NCBI GenBank assembly: GCA_964497615.1
Contig: CAZCEC010000027.1
Coordinates: forward strand, 14,133-78,132
Direction: 5' to 3'
Source: CAZCEC01 sp964497615
GTDB taxonomy: Bacteria; Chloroflexota; Anaerolineae; Anaerolineales; UBA6663
Length of the DNA stretch: 64,000 nucleotides
The position numbers and the translations under genes were made by a program. The notes under the pieces were generated by a model, which did not search any database, had not been told where the DNA came from, and saw only the letters and a program-made list of their open reading frames with translations. This document shows, one piece after another, positions 17,503-25,819 of the stretch (position 1 is its first letter; every line of letters starts with the position of its first letter).

Positions 17503-20178
17503 GTGATCGCCGAGAGTCCCTTGCTAAGGGCCAAGCTGTATATTCCCCCACCGCGAGTGGGGCAGGTGGCGCGGCCACGCCTCGTCCAGCGGCTGGATGA
17601 GGTGTTGGAAACAGGACGGAGGCTGGCGGTCGTCAGCGCGCCGGCCGGGTACGGCAAGTCCACGCTGCTGGCGGAGTGGGTACGGGGCGCGCCAGGACCG
17701 GTGGGCTGGCTGAGCGTGGATGAGGACGATAATGACCCGGCGCGGTTCCTGCCGCACCTGATCGCGGCGCTGAGAAACGTCCGGCCGGGGGCGGGCGAGG
17801 CGGCGCTGGCGCGACTGCGCGGGCCGCAGGGGGCGCGCGACCTGAAGCCGGTCCTGAACAGTCTGGCCAATGACCTGCCGCCCAGGGACGGACCGCCGGG
17901 CGTGCTGGTGCTGGATGACTGCCACCTGATCGCGGCCGAGGCCTCCCACGAGCTTATTGCCTTTCTGCTGGATCGCCTGCCGGCCGACCTGCGGCTGGTG
18001 GCGGCGGGCCGCGTGGAGCCGCCGCTGCCGTTGGCGCGGCTGCGAGCGCGCGGGCAGTTGGTAGAGCTTGGCCTGGCGGACCTGGCCTTTACGATCTCCG
18101 AAGCTGCCGGTTTTTTGAGCGAGGCGATGGGACTGGAACTGGCGGACGCGCAGGTGCGGGCGCTGGAGGGGCGCACGGAAGGCTGGGCGGCGGGGCTGCA
18201 ACTGGCGGCGCTGGCGCTGCACGCCGCGCCAGACGCACAAGCGCTGATCCAGACGCTTTCAGGCAGCCATCGCTATATCAGCGATTACCTGGTGGCCGAG
18301 GTGCTGGAGCTGCAGCCGGAGCCGGTCCGGCAGTTCCTGCTGCACACGAGCGTGCTGGAGCGGATGGCGGCGGGGCTGTGCGCGGGGCTGATGGGGGTCA
18401 GCGAAGCTGAGGCGCAGGCCCGGCTGGACGAGCTGGACCAGGCGCGGCTGTTTCTCATCCCGCTGGATGGCGAGCGGCGGTGGTATCGCTATCATCACCT
18501 GTTTGGCGAGGCGCTGCGGGAGCAGTTGCGCCGGACGCAGCCGGATGTGGAGCCGGCACTGCGCCGGCGCGCCGCGACGTGGTTTGCCGGTCAGGACCTG
18601 CTGGACGAGGCGATTCACCATGCGCTGGCGGCGCGCGACTATGACAGCGCGGCGGCGTGGATTGACATCGCCAGCGACCAGATGATCCGGCTGGGGCAGT
18701 TGAGGACGATCCGGAACTGGCTCGAGGCGCTGCCGGGCGCGGTGGTGCGCGGCGACCCGGCGCTGTGCGTTTGGCAGTGCTGGACCCTCCTAGACGCGGA
18801 TCGGCTGGCCGAACTGGAGCCATTCCTCCAGGCGGCCGAGGCGGCGCTGCAGATGCCGGGCCGTTTCGCGAGTGGAGAGAACCGCAGCCAACTGGCTGGG
18901 CAACTGGCCGTCATCCGCAGCCAGCGAGCCTATCGCCAGGGCCAGCCGGAAGAAGGCATGCACTTTGCGCGCGAGGCGCTGCGCACCCTGTCGCCGCTGC
19001 AAGTCTCGCTTAGGAGTTTTGTAGGCCTCAACCTGGGGGATAGATACCTGCGCCTTGGCGAGGCCGACGCCGCCGACGTGCCGTTGAGCGAGGCGCATAA
19101 CGCCATGCGGGCAGTGCATCACCCGTTCATCCGGCTGCAGATTGCCGAGTCGCTGGCAGAACTGCGCTGGCTGCAGGGCCGGCTGCGGGCAGCGGCGGAG
19201 GTGAGCCGGGAGGCGTTGAAGCTGGTAGGCCAGCATGGGCTGGATTCGCTGGCGGCCGGGCTGCACGAGCGGCTGGGACTGGTATATCTCGAATGGCACG
19301 CATTGGACCAGGCCGCGCAGCAGGCGGAGGCGATGGCGCGCGTGACGCGGCGCAACAACGATGCGGCGGGGGAGGCCCAGGCGGGGTTGTTGGGGGCGCG
19401 GATCCTCCAGGCGCGGGGCGAGGGTGCGGCGGCGGAAGAGGCCATCAACGAGGCCTGCCGCCAGCTTGCGCCGCTCAACGATGAGTATTTGGACCGGTGG
19501 CTGGGGGCGTGGCTGGCCCGCTTCTGGCTGACGGCTGGGCAGGTGGAGCGGGCGCGGGCGGCGCTGGAGCAGGCCAGCGGGCGCGCCAGCAGGACCGAGT
19601 TCGAGGCGCAACTGCTGGCCCGGGTGCGGCTGGCGGAGGGGCACGCACCAGAGGCGCTGGCACTGGTCAAGCGTGTGCGGGCGGTGGCGGAGCAGGCGGG
19701 GCGGCATGGTCCGGCCCTGCGGGCGCGGGTGACGCAGGCGCTGGCGCACGAGGCGCAGGGGCAGTCGTCCCAAGCGCTGCGGGTGCTGGAGGGCGCCCTG
19801 AGAGCCGCTGCGCCGGAGGGATTTGTGCGGATATTTCTGGATGATGGCGCGCCAGCGGTGCGGCTGTTAGGGCGGCTGTCGCAGGCCCATCCGCAAAGGG
19901 GGTATGCCGACCGGCTGCTGCAATTGGCGGGAGCGGGCGAAGCTGCGTCTGCTGTCGAGATAGCGCCCAGTGTGCCAGGAGCGGTGGAGCCGTTGACGGG
20001 GCGCGAACGCGAGGTGCTGCAACTGCTGGCGGCCGGGCTGAGCAATCAGGAGATCGCGGTGCGGCTGGTGGTAGCCGTGGACACGGTGCGCTGGTACAGC
20101 AAACAAATCTACCGCAAGCTGGCGGTGCACAACCGCACCCAGGCGGTGCTGCGGGCGCAGGCGCTGGGGCTGGCCTAG
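17503..20178 (+). CDS. LuxR-family MalT-like ATP-dependent transcriptional regulator
   Basis: An 891-residue STAND-type activator. Residues 46-54 are the Walker A APAGYGKST, LVLDDCHLI near residue 138 is Walker B, the middle (~330-780) is TPR-like helical repeats, and the C-terminus is a LuxR helix-turn-helix (LTGREREVLQLLAAGLSNQE and VDTVRWYSKQIYRKL). Proteins of this plan bind an inducer, oligomerise with ATP and activate transcription. It lies 42 nt after the M23 gene in the same direction and just before the Kelch lipoproteins, which may be its targets, but nothing in the sequence proves it. The start is a GTG without a Shine-Dalgarno site; TAGAAT lies 7 nt before it. Confidence 0.9.
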   Translation: MIAESPLLRAKLYIPPPRVGQVARPRLVQRLDEVLETGRRLAVVSAPAGYGKSTLLAEWVRGAPGPVGWLSVDEDDNDPARFLPHLIAALRNVRPGAGEAALARLRGPQGARDLKPVLNSLANDLPPRDGPPGVLVLDDCHLIAAEASHELIAFLLDRLPADLRLVAAGRVEPPLPLARLRARGQLVELGLADLAFTISEAAGFLSEAMGLELADAQVRALEGRTEGWAAGLQLAALALHAAPDAQALIQTLSGSHRYISDYLVAEVLELQPEPVRQFLLHTSVLERMAAGLCAGLMGVSEAEAQARLDELDQARLFLIPLDGERRWYRYHHLFGEALREQLRRTQPDVEPALRRRAATWFAGQDLLDEAIHHALAARDYDSAAAWIDIASDQMIRLGQLRTIRNWLEALPGAVVRGDPALCVWQCWTLLDADRLAELEPFLQAAEAALQMPGRFASGENRSQLAGQLAVIRSQRAYRQGQPEEGMHFAREALRTLSPLQVSLRSFVGLNLGDRYLRLGEADAADVPLSEAHNAMRAVHHPFIRLQIAESLAELRWLQGRLRAAAEVSREALKLVGQHGLDSLAAGLHERLGLVYLEWHALDQAAQQAEAMARVTRRNNDAAGEAQAGLLGARILQARGEGAAAEEAINEACRQLAPLNDEYLDRWLGAWLARFWLTAGQVERARAALEQASGRASRTEFEAQLLARVRLAEGHAPEALALVKRVRAVAEQAGRHGPALRARVTQALAHEAQGQSSQALRVLEGALRAAAPEGFVRIFLDDGAPAVRLLGRLSQAHPQRGYADRLLQLAGAGEAASAVEIAPSVPGAVEPLTGREREVLQLLAAGLSNQEIAVRLVVAVDTVRWYSKQIYRKLAVHNRTQAVLRAQALGLA

Positions 20179-20232
20179 ATTCACCCTGGATGGGGGATGA
20201 CGGGCACGGGCGGGGGCGGTAGCCTGCCTTTC

Positions 20233-21399
20233 ATGTTCCGACACCGATTTCCAAGACGGTTGTGCGCTATGCTGCTGGCAGCCATGGCGGCGGGTTGCGG
20301 GCCGGCGGCCACAACGCCCTCCCCAACGGACACTCCCAGGCCCGCTGTGGAAGCGCCAACAAGGGCGCCCATGCCGACACCGGCGGCTTCGCCGACCTCG
20401 GCACTAACAGAGCTGCCGACCCAGACGCCCATGCCAGCGGCTACGCCAACGGCGCGGCCAGCGTTAGTCCCCGGAACCTCCATCGAAATCGTCTATCACG
20501 CCAGGCTGGGACAGGGGGTGCTGGTAAACGGCGGGCCGGAAAGCGGCAAGTCCGCCAGTGACCCGGCGGAGGTGTGGGGCTGGGACGGCACGGCGTGGTC
20601 GCTGCTGAGTGCCAGCGAGGACGGGCCGCGCTGGCGCAACGGGATGTCGGTGGTGTTTGACGCCGCGCGGGGCCAGTTGGTGCTGTTCGGCGGCTCGCAG
20701 GGCAGGCGAAGCATGCGCGACATGTGGCTGTGGGACGGCGCGCACTGGACCGAGGTGAGTGGGACGCTGCCGCTCTACACCGGCAACACCGGCATCGCCT
20801 ATGACGCCCGGCGGGAGCGGGTGGTGCTGTTCGGAGGAGGCGACGCGCAGTTCAACCTGCTGGCTGAGACCTGGGAGTGGGACGGCGCAGCGTGGAGGCT
20901 GGCGAGCACGGAGGGGCCCGCGGCGCGCTTTCCGGGCGCGATGACATACGACGCCGGGCGGGGGGAGGTATTGCTGTACGGCGGGCACTCGCCGTCTGCC
21001 AGCGGCGAGTTTGAGAACTGGGGTGACACCTGGGGGTGGGACGGGACCGCGTGGCGCGAGCACAGCCCGCCCGAACCGCGGCCTGGCATCTTGCCCGCCA
21101 CCCGAGCAGTGTATGACGGAAACACGGACACGGTGCTGCTTTTTGGCGGCTTGCTGGACGGCGACGGCATCGAGCCGCTGGGCGACCTGTGGGCGTGGGA
21201 CGGCGCGGCCTGGACGCGGCTTGACGTGCCGAGACCGACACCGCGTGAGTGGCATGCGATGGCCTATGACGAGGGGCGAGGGGTGGTGGTGCTCTTTGGG
21301 GGATTTGAGGCGCCGCCCTATCTGGGCACGCCGCCGCTGCGAGACACATGGGAATGGGATGGAGAGGGGTGGCGGTGCGCGGGCGGGTGCGGGGAGTGA
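20233..21399 (+). CDS. Kelch-repeat lipoprotein 1 of 3
   Basis: A lipoprotein signal peptide ends in the lipobox LLAAMAAGC, followed by a Thr/Pro/Ala linker of about 50 residues and then five to six Kelch-type blades. Each blade has the pattern VVFD-AARGQLVLFGG ... TWEWDG-AAWR, which folds as a beta-propeller. It should be anchored on the outer face of the membrane and bind a protein or glycan. ATG 20233 sits at the signal peptide; an in-frame ATG at 20197 would add 12 unusual Gly-rich residues. It is clearly paralogous to the next two genes. Confidence 0.85.
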   Translation: MFRHRFPRRLCAMLLAAMAAGCGPAATTPSPTDTPRPAVEAPTRAPMPTPAASPTSALTELPTQTPMPAATPTARPALVPGTSIEIVYHARLGQGVLVNGGPESGKSASDPAEVWGWDGTAWSLLSASEDGPRWRNGMSVVFDAARGQLVLFGGSQGRRSMRDMWLWDGAHWTEVSGTLPLYTGNTGIAYDARRERVVLFGGGDAQFNLLAETWEWDGAAWRLASTEGPAARFPGAMTYDAGRGEVLLYGGHSPSASGEFENWGDTWGWDGTAWREHSPPEPRPGILPATRAVYDGNTDTVLLFGGLLDGDGIEPLGDLWAWDGAAWTRLDVPRPTPREWHAMAYDEGRGVVVLFGGFEAPPYLGTPPLRDTWEWDGEGWRCAGGCGE

Positions 21400-21430
21400 G
21401 GCGTGACATGTGAAGCGTGAAACGCGGTGC
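21396..21430 (+). repeat. GTGANNN heptamer repeat at a Kelch gene junction
   Basis: Five units of period 7 (GTGAGGC, GTGACAT, GTGAAGC, GTGAAAC, GCGGTGC) run through the stop codon of Kelch gene 1 and the GTG start of Kelch gene 2. Confidence 0.7.
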
Positions 21431-22585
21431 GTGGTCCGGTGGCTGGCACTGCTGGCGGGGATGGCGTGGCTGGCGGCGTGTGCGGCAGGAACTGGCGGCG
21501 AGGGGACGCCGATTCTGGCGTCCCCTACTACCGTTACGGCTGTTGGGATGGTCGCGACAGCCGTCATCGAGACGGACACCGCAATGGCGCCGGCAGCGAC
21601 AAGCACGCCCGACCGCACGGACACGCCGGCCCTCACGCCCGCCGAAGCCACAGCCACGCTCACGGCGGCGAACCTGACGCCGGGCAACTGGCACGACATG
21701 GTCTATCACGCCGCCCTGGGAAAGGTGGTGCTGGTGAACGGCGGACCGGAGACAGGCAAGCCAGCGGATGAGCCAGCGGCATTGTGGACCTGGGCAGGCA
21801 CGGGCTGGCAGTTGGCCGCCGCCGACCCGGCTGGGCCGCGCTGGCGCAATTTCGCCGCGCTGGCCTATGACGCCGGCCGGGAGGTGCTGGTGCTGTATGG
21901 CGGCATTGGCGGCGATGGCGTGGAACTGGCCGATACCTGGGAATGGAATGGCCGGCAATGGCGCGACCGGACGGGGCCTGGGCCCGGCGCGCGCGAGGCG
22001 GCGGGAATGACCTACGACGCGGCCCGAGGGGTGATCGTGCTGTTTGGCGGGGCCAGCGGCGGCGCGATGCAGGCTGACACCTGGACGTGGGACGGCGCGA
22101 ATTGGACGGAGGCCGGGAGCGGCCCGCCTGCGCGCTTCCCGGGAGGGTTGGTGTACGACCCGGCGCGAGAGGTGGTATGGTTGATGGGTGGCCATGCGAT
22201 TTCGGGCGGGCGATGGCAAGTGTATGGCGACACGTGGGCGTGGGACGGCACGACCTGGCAGGAGTTGCAGGCGGCCGGGCCATCGCCGCGGGATGGAGCG
22301 CGGGCCGCGTTTGACCCAAACAGCGGGCAGGTGCTGCTCTTTGGCGGTGCCCAATTGGAGCCAGCAGTTCAAGTGCTGGCTGATACCTGGCTATGGGATG
22401 GCGAGCAATGGACCGAGCTTGACGTGCCTGGGCCGCCTGGCCGTCTGCATCACATGCTGGCGTATGATGAGATGCGTGGGCGCATCCTGCTGGCGGGCGG
22501 CGCCGGGGCCGGGGGCGCGCTGCTGAATGATGCGTGGGAGTGGGACGGGGAGGGTTGGCGGTGCGTGAGCGTGTGCGGGGAGTGA
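21410..22585 (+). CDS. Kelch-repeat lipoprotein 2 of 3
   Basis: Same plan as the preceding gene: signal peptide with lipobox LAACAAG, a Thr-rich linker with CAC/ACG-rich codons, and about six Kelch blades such as LAYDAGREVLVLYGG and DTWEWNGRQWR, ending WEWDGEGWRCVSVCGE. The two C-terminal cysteines in the CxxxC end are shared by all three paralogues and may form a disulphide. The GTG start lies inside a heptamer repeat (21396-21430), 11 nt after the previous stop. No enzyme motif is visible; ligand binding at the cell surface is the likely role. Confidence 0.85.
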   Translation: MKRETRCVVRWLALLAGMAWLAACAAGTGGEGTPILASPTTVTAVGMVATAVIETDTAMAPAATSTPDRTDTPALTPAEATATLTAANLTPGNWHDMVYHAALGKVVLVNGGPETGKPADEPAALWTWAGTGWQLAAADPAGPRWRNFAALAYDAGREVLVLYGGIGGDGVELADTWEWNGRQWRDRTGPGPGAREAAGMTYDAARGVIVLFGGASGGAMQADTWTWDGANWTEAGSGPPARFPGGLVYDPAREVVWLMGGHAISGGRWQVYGDTWAWDGTTWQELQAAGPSPRDGARAAFDPNSGQVLLFGGAQLEPAVQVLADTWLWDGEQWTELDVPGPPGRLHHMLAYDEMRGRILLAGGAGAGGALLNDAWEWDGEGWRCVSVCGE

Positions 22586-22623
22586 GGCGTGAGAAGTGAT
22601 TCGTGACGCGCGAAGGGTGACGG
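22582..22623 (+). repeat. GTGANNN heptamer repeat at second Kelch junction
   Basis: Six units in phase (GTGAGGC, GTGAGAA, GTGATTC, GTGACGC, GCGAAGG, GTGACGG) begin in the stop codon of Kelch gene 2 and end 8 nt before the start of Kelch gene 3. Confidence 0.75.
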
Positions 22624-22630
22624 TGAGGCA

Positions 22631-23815
22631 ATGCGGCGTGAGGTGATGAGCATGTTACGGCGGCAATTATGGCCGAGGCTGGGGGCGGCCATTGGCGTGT
22701 TGGTGCTGGCTGGGTGCGGGGCGGGACCGACGGCAACGCCGACCGCGCTGGTCACGGTGACGCGGATGGCGGCGACGGAAACCGCGATGCCCACGCGGAC
22801 GGCTGTGCCGCCAACGGAGACCGCCGCGCCGACCGCCAGCCCTGCGCCCACGGCGACGCCCGTGCCGACCGCAACCCTGGAACCGTTCGTGCCCGCGGCG
22901 CCATACCCAACCGTCACGGCGGGGGAGCCGATCCCATGCAGCGGACATGATCTGGTGTATGCGCCCAACCTGGAACTGACGCTGCTGGCGAACTGCGTGC
23001 TGGAAGGGCCGGACTTTGAGCCGGGGCCGACGATCCTGTGGGGGTGGGACGGCGAGACCTGGCGGCGCGTGGATGACGAGGGACCAATGGCGCGGGCGCT
23101 GGCGGGGGTGGCCTACGACACGCGGCGGGCGCGGCTGGTGATGACGGGCGGGCGGTCCATGGTGGAGGACTTTCTGGACCTGTGGATTTGGGATGGCCGC
23201 GGGTGGCGGTCGTCGAATGAGATACCGGGTACGGTGAGCAATCACTTCAGCATGGTTTACGACCCGGATCGCGACCGGATCGTGATGTATGGGGGGCAGG
23301 ACCTGAGCCAGACCATCCAGCGGGATACATGGGAGTTCGATGGGACGGCCTGGACGCGCGCGGCGACGACAGGACCGAGCCTGCGCGTGCACTATGCGCT
23401 GACGTATGACACCTGGAGGCGCGAGGTGCTGCTGTTGGGCGAAGGGCCGGATGAGTTGTGGGCCTGGGATGGGCGGCGGTGGAGCCGGCAGGGCGCGCCC
23501 GGAGCGCAGCCGCCGATGCGGGCCGGCGGGCGGATGGCGTTTGACGCGGCCCGCGGCCAGGCGGTGCTGATGGGGGGCTATGTGTATGGGCCGAACGGTT
23601 ACCCATTGGGCGACACGTGGCTGTGGAATGGGGCCGCCTGGACAGAGTACACCGGGCCAGGGCCAACGGCGCGCAGCCACCACGCCATGGCGTATGACGC
23701 GGAGCGCGAGGTGATGGTGCTCTATGGCGGCTACGCCGGGGGGACGACGACCCTGAACGACACCTGGGAGTGGGATGGGGCGGAATGGCGGTGCGTGGCG
23801 GGGTGCAGGGAGTGA
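22631..23815 (+). CDS. Kelch-repeat lipoprotein 3 of 3
   Basis: Third member of the tandem family. The signal peptide carries the lipobox VLVLAGC, the linker is Thr/Ala/Pro-rich, and the body has six Kelch blades such as MVYDPDRDRIVMYGG and DTWLWNGAAWTEY, ending WEWDGAEWRCVAGCRE with the same final cysteine pair. It is more diverged in its first blades than the other two are from each other. Three starts are possible (22631, 22646, 22652); 22631 is used, and 22646 has GAGGTG immediately upstream. The gene is followed directly by a promoter for the SRPBCC-ArsR pair, so the Kelch transcript probably ends near 23820. Confidence 0.83.
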   Translation: MRREVMSMLRRQLWPRLGAAIGVLVLAGCGAGPTATPTALVTVTRMAATETAMPTRTAVPPTETAAPTASPAPTATPVPTATLEPFVPAAPYPTVTAGEPIPCSGHDLVYAPNLELTLLANCVLEGPDFEPGPTILWGWDGETWRRVDDEGPMARALAGVAYDTRRARLVMTGGRSMVEDFLDLWIWDGRGWRSSNEIPGTVSNHFSMVYDPDRDRIVMYGGQDLSQTIQRDTWEFDGTAWTRAATTGPSLRVHYALTYDTWRREVLLLGEGPDELWAWDGRRWSRQGAPGAQPPMRAGGRMAFDAARGQAVLMGGYVYGPNGYPLGDTWLWNGAAWTEYTGPGPTARSHHAMAYDAEREVMVLYGGYAGGTTTLNDTWEWDGAEWRCVAGCRE

Positions 23816-23854
23816 AGTGAAGGATGAAGCAGGCATTGCGGTGGGTGAAGGGGG

Positions 23855-23882
23855 TTGCTAATCGGCGAAATCGGGGTATACT
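23855..23882 (+). promoter_or_regulatory. Promoter of the SRPBCC-ArsR operon
   Basis: TTGCTA (23855-23860) and TATACT (23877-23882) are 16 nt apart. Transcription would start near 23889, inside the inverted repeat that follows. Confidence 0.6.
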
Positions 23883-23908
23883 ATGTGAAACTTTGTGGTT
23901 GCACATAG
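23881..23908 (+). promoter_or_regulatory. Inverted repeat CTATGTG-N14-CACATAG, candidate ArsR operator
   Basis: Two perfect 7-nt arms (23881-23887 and 23902-23908) start within the -10 box and end in the AGGAGG ribosome site at 23907. The position suits an operator for the ArsR protein encoded at 24871, or an RNA stem that masks the ribosome site. Confidence 0.45.
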
Positions 23909-23917
23909 GAGGCCAGG

Positions 23918-24839
23918 ATGAAGCCGATGTCGATGGAACGGTCGGTTTGGGGCGGCGAGGGAGCGTGTGTGGCGTGCGATCACCGAGCCGGATGAGCTCG
24001 GGCAGTGGTTCCTGCCGCGCGAGATGGGGGCGCAAATGGCGCGCGACGAGGCCGGGAAGCTGTCGGTCCTGATGGGGCCGATGGCGATGGACATGGCGCT
24101 GCTGGAAGCGCTGGACCCGCCCAGGCAGGCGACGACGCGCGGGCTGCCCGATCGGGTGCTGGCAACCACCTACCGGCTGGATGACGAGAACGGCGGAACG
24201 CGCGTGACGGTGACGATGACGGGGTTCGAGGGGTTGCCCGCTGACGCGGCGCGCGAACGGATGGGGCCTAGCGGCAGCGCCTGGGAGAAGGCGCTCCAAA
24301 ACCTGAAGGCGTATGTGGAAGGCGCCGACCTTCCGTATCCGCAGGGTTTTGTGGCCTCGCTGCTGGGCTACCGGCGCGAAAGCCCGCACAGACTGATGGT
24401 CGAGCGCAGCGTCTTTATCGAAGCGCCGCGCGATCGCGTGTGGCAGGCCATCACCGACCCGGCGCAGGTGGAGCTGTGGTTTTCGCCGGGCATCTCCTGG
24501 CGGATGACGGGGCTGGAGGTGGGGGGGCGTTTCTATGTGTATGACGCGGAGAATAAGGCTGAGCTCTACACACAGGTGATCGAAGTGTTGGACCCGCCCG
24601 AGCGCTACGTCACGCGCTCGGCGCCAACGCCGCCCGAGCAGCCGCACGTTTCCGAGTGGACCCTGCGCGAAGAGCACGGGGGCACGCGGCTGACCATCAG
24701 CTATTCGGGCTATGAGCTTGAGCCGGTGGACGGCCGCGACGCTATGATGGAGCAGACGGCCTTTGGCTTTGGCTTGATGCTGGGGAACATCCGGGCGCTG
24801 GTGATGGGCGAGCCCTTGCCTCAGCCGGGGGGCTTCTAG
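23918..24839 (+). pseudogene. Double SRPBCC (AHSA1-like) protein, frameshifted near its start
   Basis: Two SRPBCC/activator of Hsp90 ATPase-like domains in tandem. The second opens MVERSVFIEAPRDRVWQAIT; the first should open the same way. ATG 23918 has AGGAGG five bases before it and encodes MKPMSMERSVW, but the frame then breaks at about 23948-23952, and the continuing sequence AARERVWRAITEPDELGQWF lies in another frame to the stop at 24839. About two bases, and perhaps one codon, are missing. Either the gene is broken, translation starts at GTG 23967, or the assembly has an error. These proteins bind hydrophobic ligands and are often paired with an ArsR regulator, as here. Confidence 0.7.
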
Positions 24840-24870
24840 CGAACGTGGTTTTAGTGAGGAGGGTAATGCT

Positions 24871-25191
24871 GTGAATGCGGCGCCGGTGTTCACCGCGCTA
24901 GCGGACCCCATGCGGCGGGACCTGCTGCGGAACCTGGCCGAGCATGGCCCCAAGACGGCCACGCGGCTGGCGCAGGACTATCCCAAGGTTATCACACGGC
25001 AGGGGATCCGCAAGCACCTGACGGTGCTGCGGGCGGCTGGGCTGGTGGCGGTGGAGCAGCATGGGCGCGACAAGGCGTATGGGCTGACGCCCGAGCCGCT
25101 GCGGGCGGTGGACCAATGGATCGAGGAGATCAGCACAACGTGGGATCAGCGGCTGATGCGCCTGAAGAAGTTGGTGGAGGCCGCCGGCTAA
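24871..25191 (+). CDS. ArsR-family winged-helix transcriptional regulator
   Basis: The 106-residue protein starts PVFTALADPMRRDLLRNLAE and has the recognition helix region TRQGIRKHLTVLRAAGLVAV, typical of ArsR repressors of the type paired with SRPBCC proteins. No metal-binding cysteines are present, so it is not a classical arsenic sensor. The GTG start is preceded by AGGAGGG; a nearby ATG at 24866 is out of frame. It follows the SRPBCC gene by 31 nt and probably represses the promoter at 23855. Confidence 0.9.
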   Translation: MNAAPVFTALADPMRRDLLRNLAEHGPKTATRLAQDYPKVITRQGIRKHLTVLRAAGLVAVEQHGRDKAYGLTPEPLRAVDQWIEEISTTWDQRLMRLKKLVEAAG

Positions 25192-25694
25192 GCGCTGGCA
25201 TGTGGCAGCGGGCCGTCAGCGGCCAGGGGCGCTGAAAGGCACAGCATCCGGCGGGCGCGGGCGAGTTGTTGGATCAGTTCCACCAGCGTCGTGTGGAGCG
25301 CATCGGCAGCCTGGTCGTAGCTGAGACCAGCGACATCGATGAGAATCAGGGGCAGGCGCAGGTCGAAGGGTAGCGCGCCGAGCGGACCGTCTGGCGAGGC
25401 CAGGGCGGAGAGGTGGGCGCGACGGAGGGCGGCCACGAGGCTGCGCAGGAGGGCGCTTTCGGCCTGGGCTGGGCTGCGGCCGGCGCCCTGGCGGTAGGCA
25501 CTCTCGACGGCGGCCTGGGTGGCGGCTTCAGCCGCGGGGTGGCTGCCCAAGGCCCGGAAGGCGATGGTGTATAGGCGCGTCTGATGCGCCAGAATCAGGC
25601 GGTTGAAGGCCGGCAAGTCTGCCAAATTTGGCGGGGCTTGCCGGCCTTGCGCCGTTGGGCGCCGGGAGGAGGAGAACCACACGCCCATGAGCAT
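25188..25694 (-). CDS. ECF-type sigma-factor-like protein
   Basis: The 168-residue product resembles a short ECF sigma factor. Residues ~25-70 look like region 2 (FNRLILAHQTRLYTIAFRAL) and residues ~110-155 like region 4 (LPLILIDVAGLSYDQAADAL), but the region 2 promoter-melting residues are poorly conserved. It is convergent with and overlaps the ArsR gene by 4 nt. Start choices are ATG 25694 and ATG 25688, both without a clear ribosome site. A degenerate sigma factor or regulator is the best description; confidence in function is moderate. Confidence 0.6.
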   Translation of the reverse strand: MLMGVWFSSSRRPTAQGRQAPPNLADLPAFNRLILAHQTRLYTIAFRALGSHPAAEAATQAAVESAYRQGAGRSPAQAESALLRSLVAALRRAHLSALASPDGPLGALPFDLRLPLILIDVAGLSYDQAADALHTTLVELIQQLARARRMLCLSAPLAADGPLPHASA

Positions 25695-25782
25695 AGCGCG
25701 CGGTCGTTACCGGGTGTCGCGGTGGCGATTACGGTTTGGTAATGGCAGATTACGGGGTGGTAACAGAGTGGGCTGTGCTCAC

Positions 25783-25809
25783 CGCTGAGTGCGCGGAGAG
25801 CGCGGAGAA
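25783..25809 (+). repeat. Three 9-nt tandem units (CGCKGAGNN)
   Basis: CGCTGAGTG, CGCGGAGAG and CGCGGAGAA follow one another in the short gap between the sigma-like gene and the FAD oxidoreductase. Confidence 0.5.
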
Positions 25810-25819
25810 TGGCAGGTCA

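Noticed and set aside
24866..24868. ATG as start of the ArsR gene
   Set aside because: It is out of frame and meets a stop codon after one sense codon; GTG 24871 gives the full protein.
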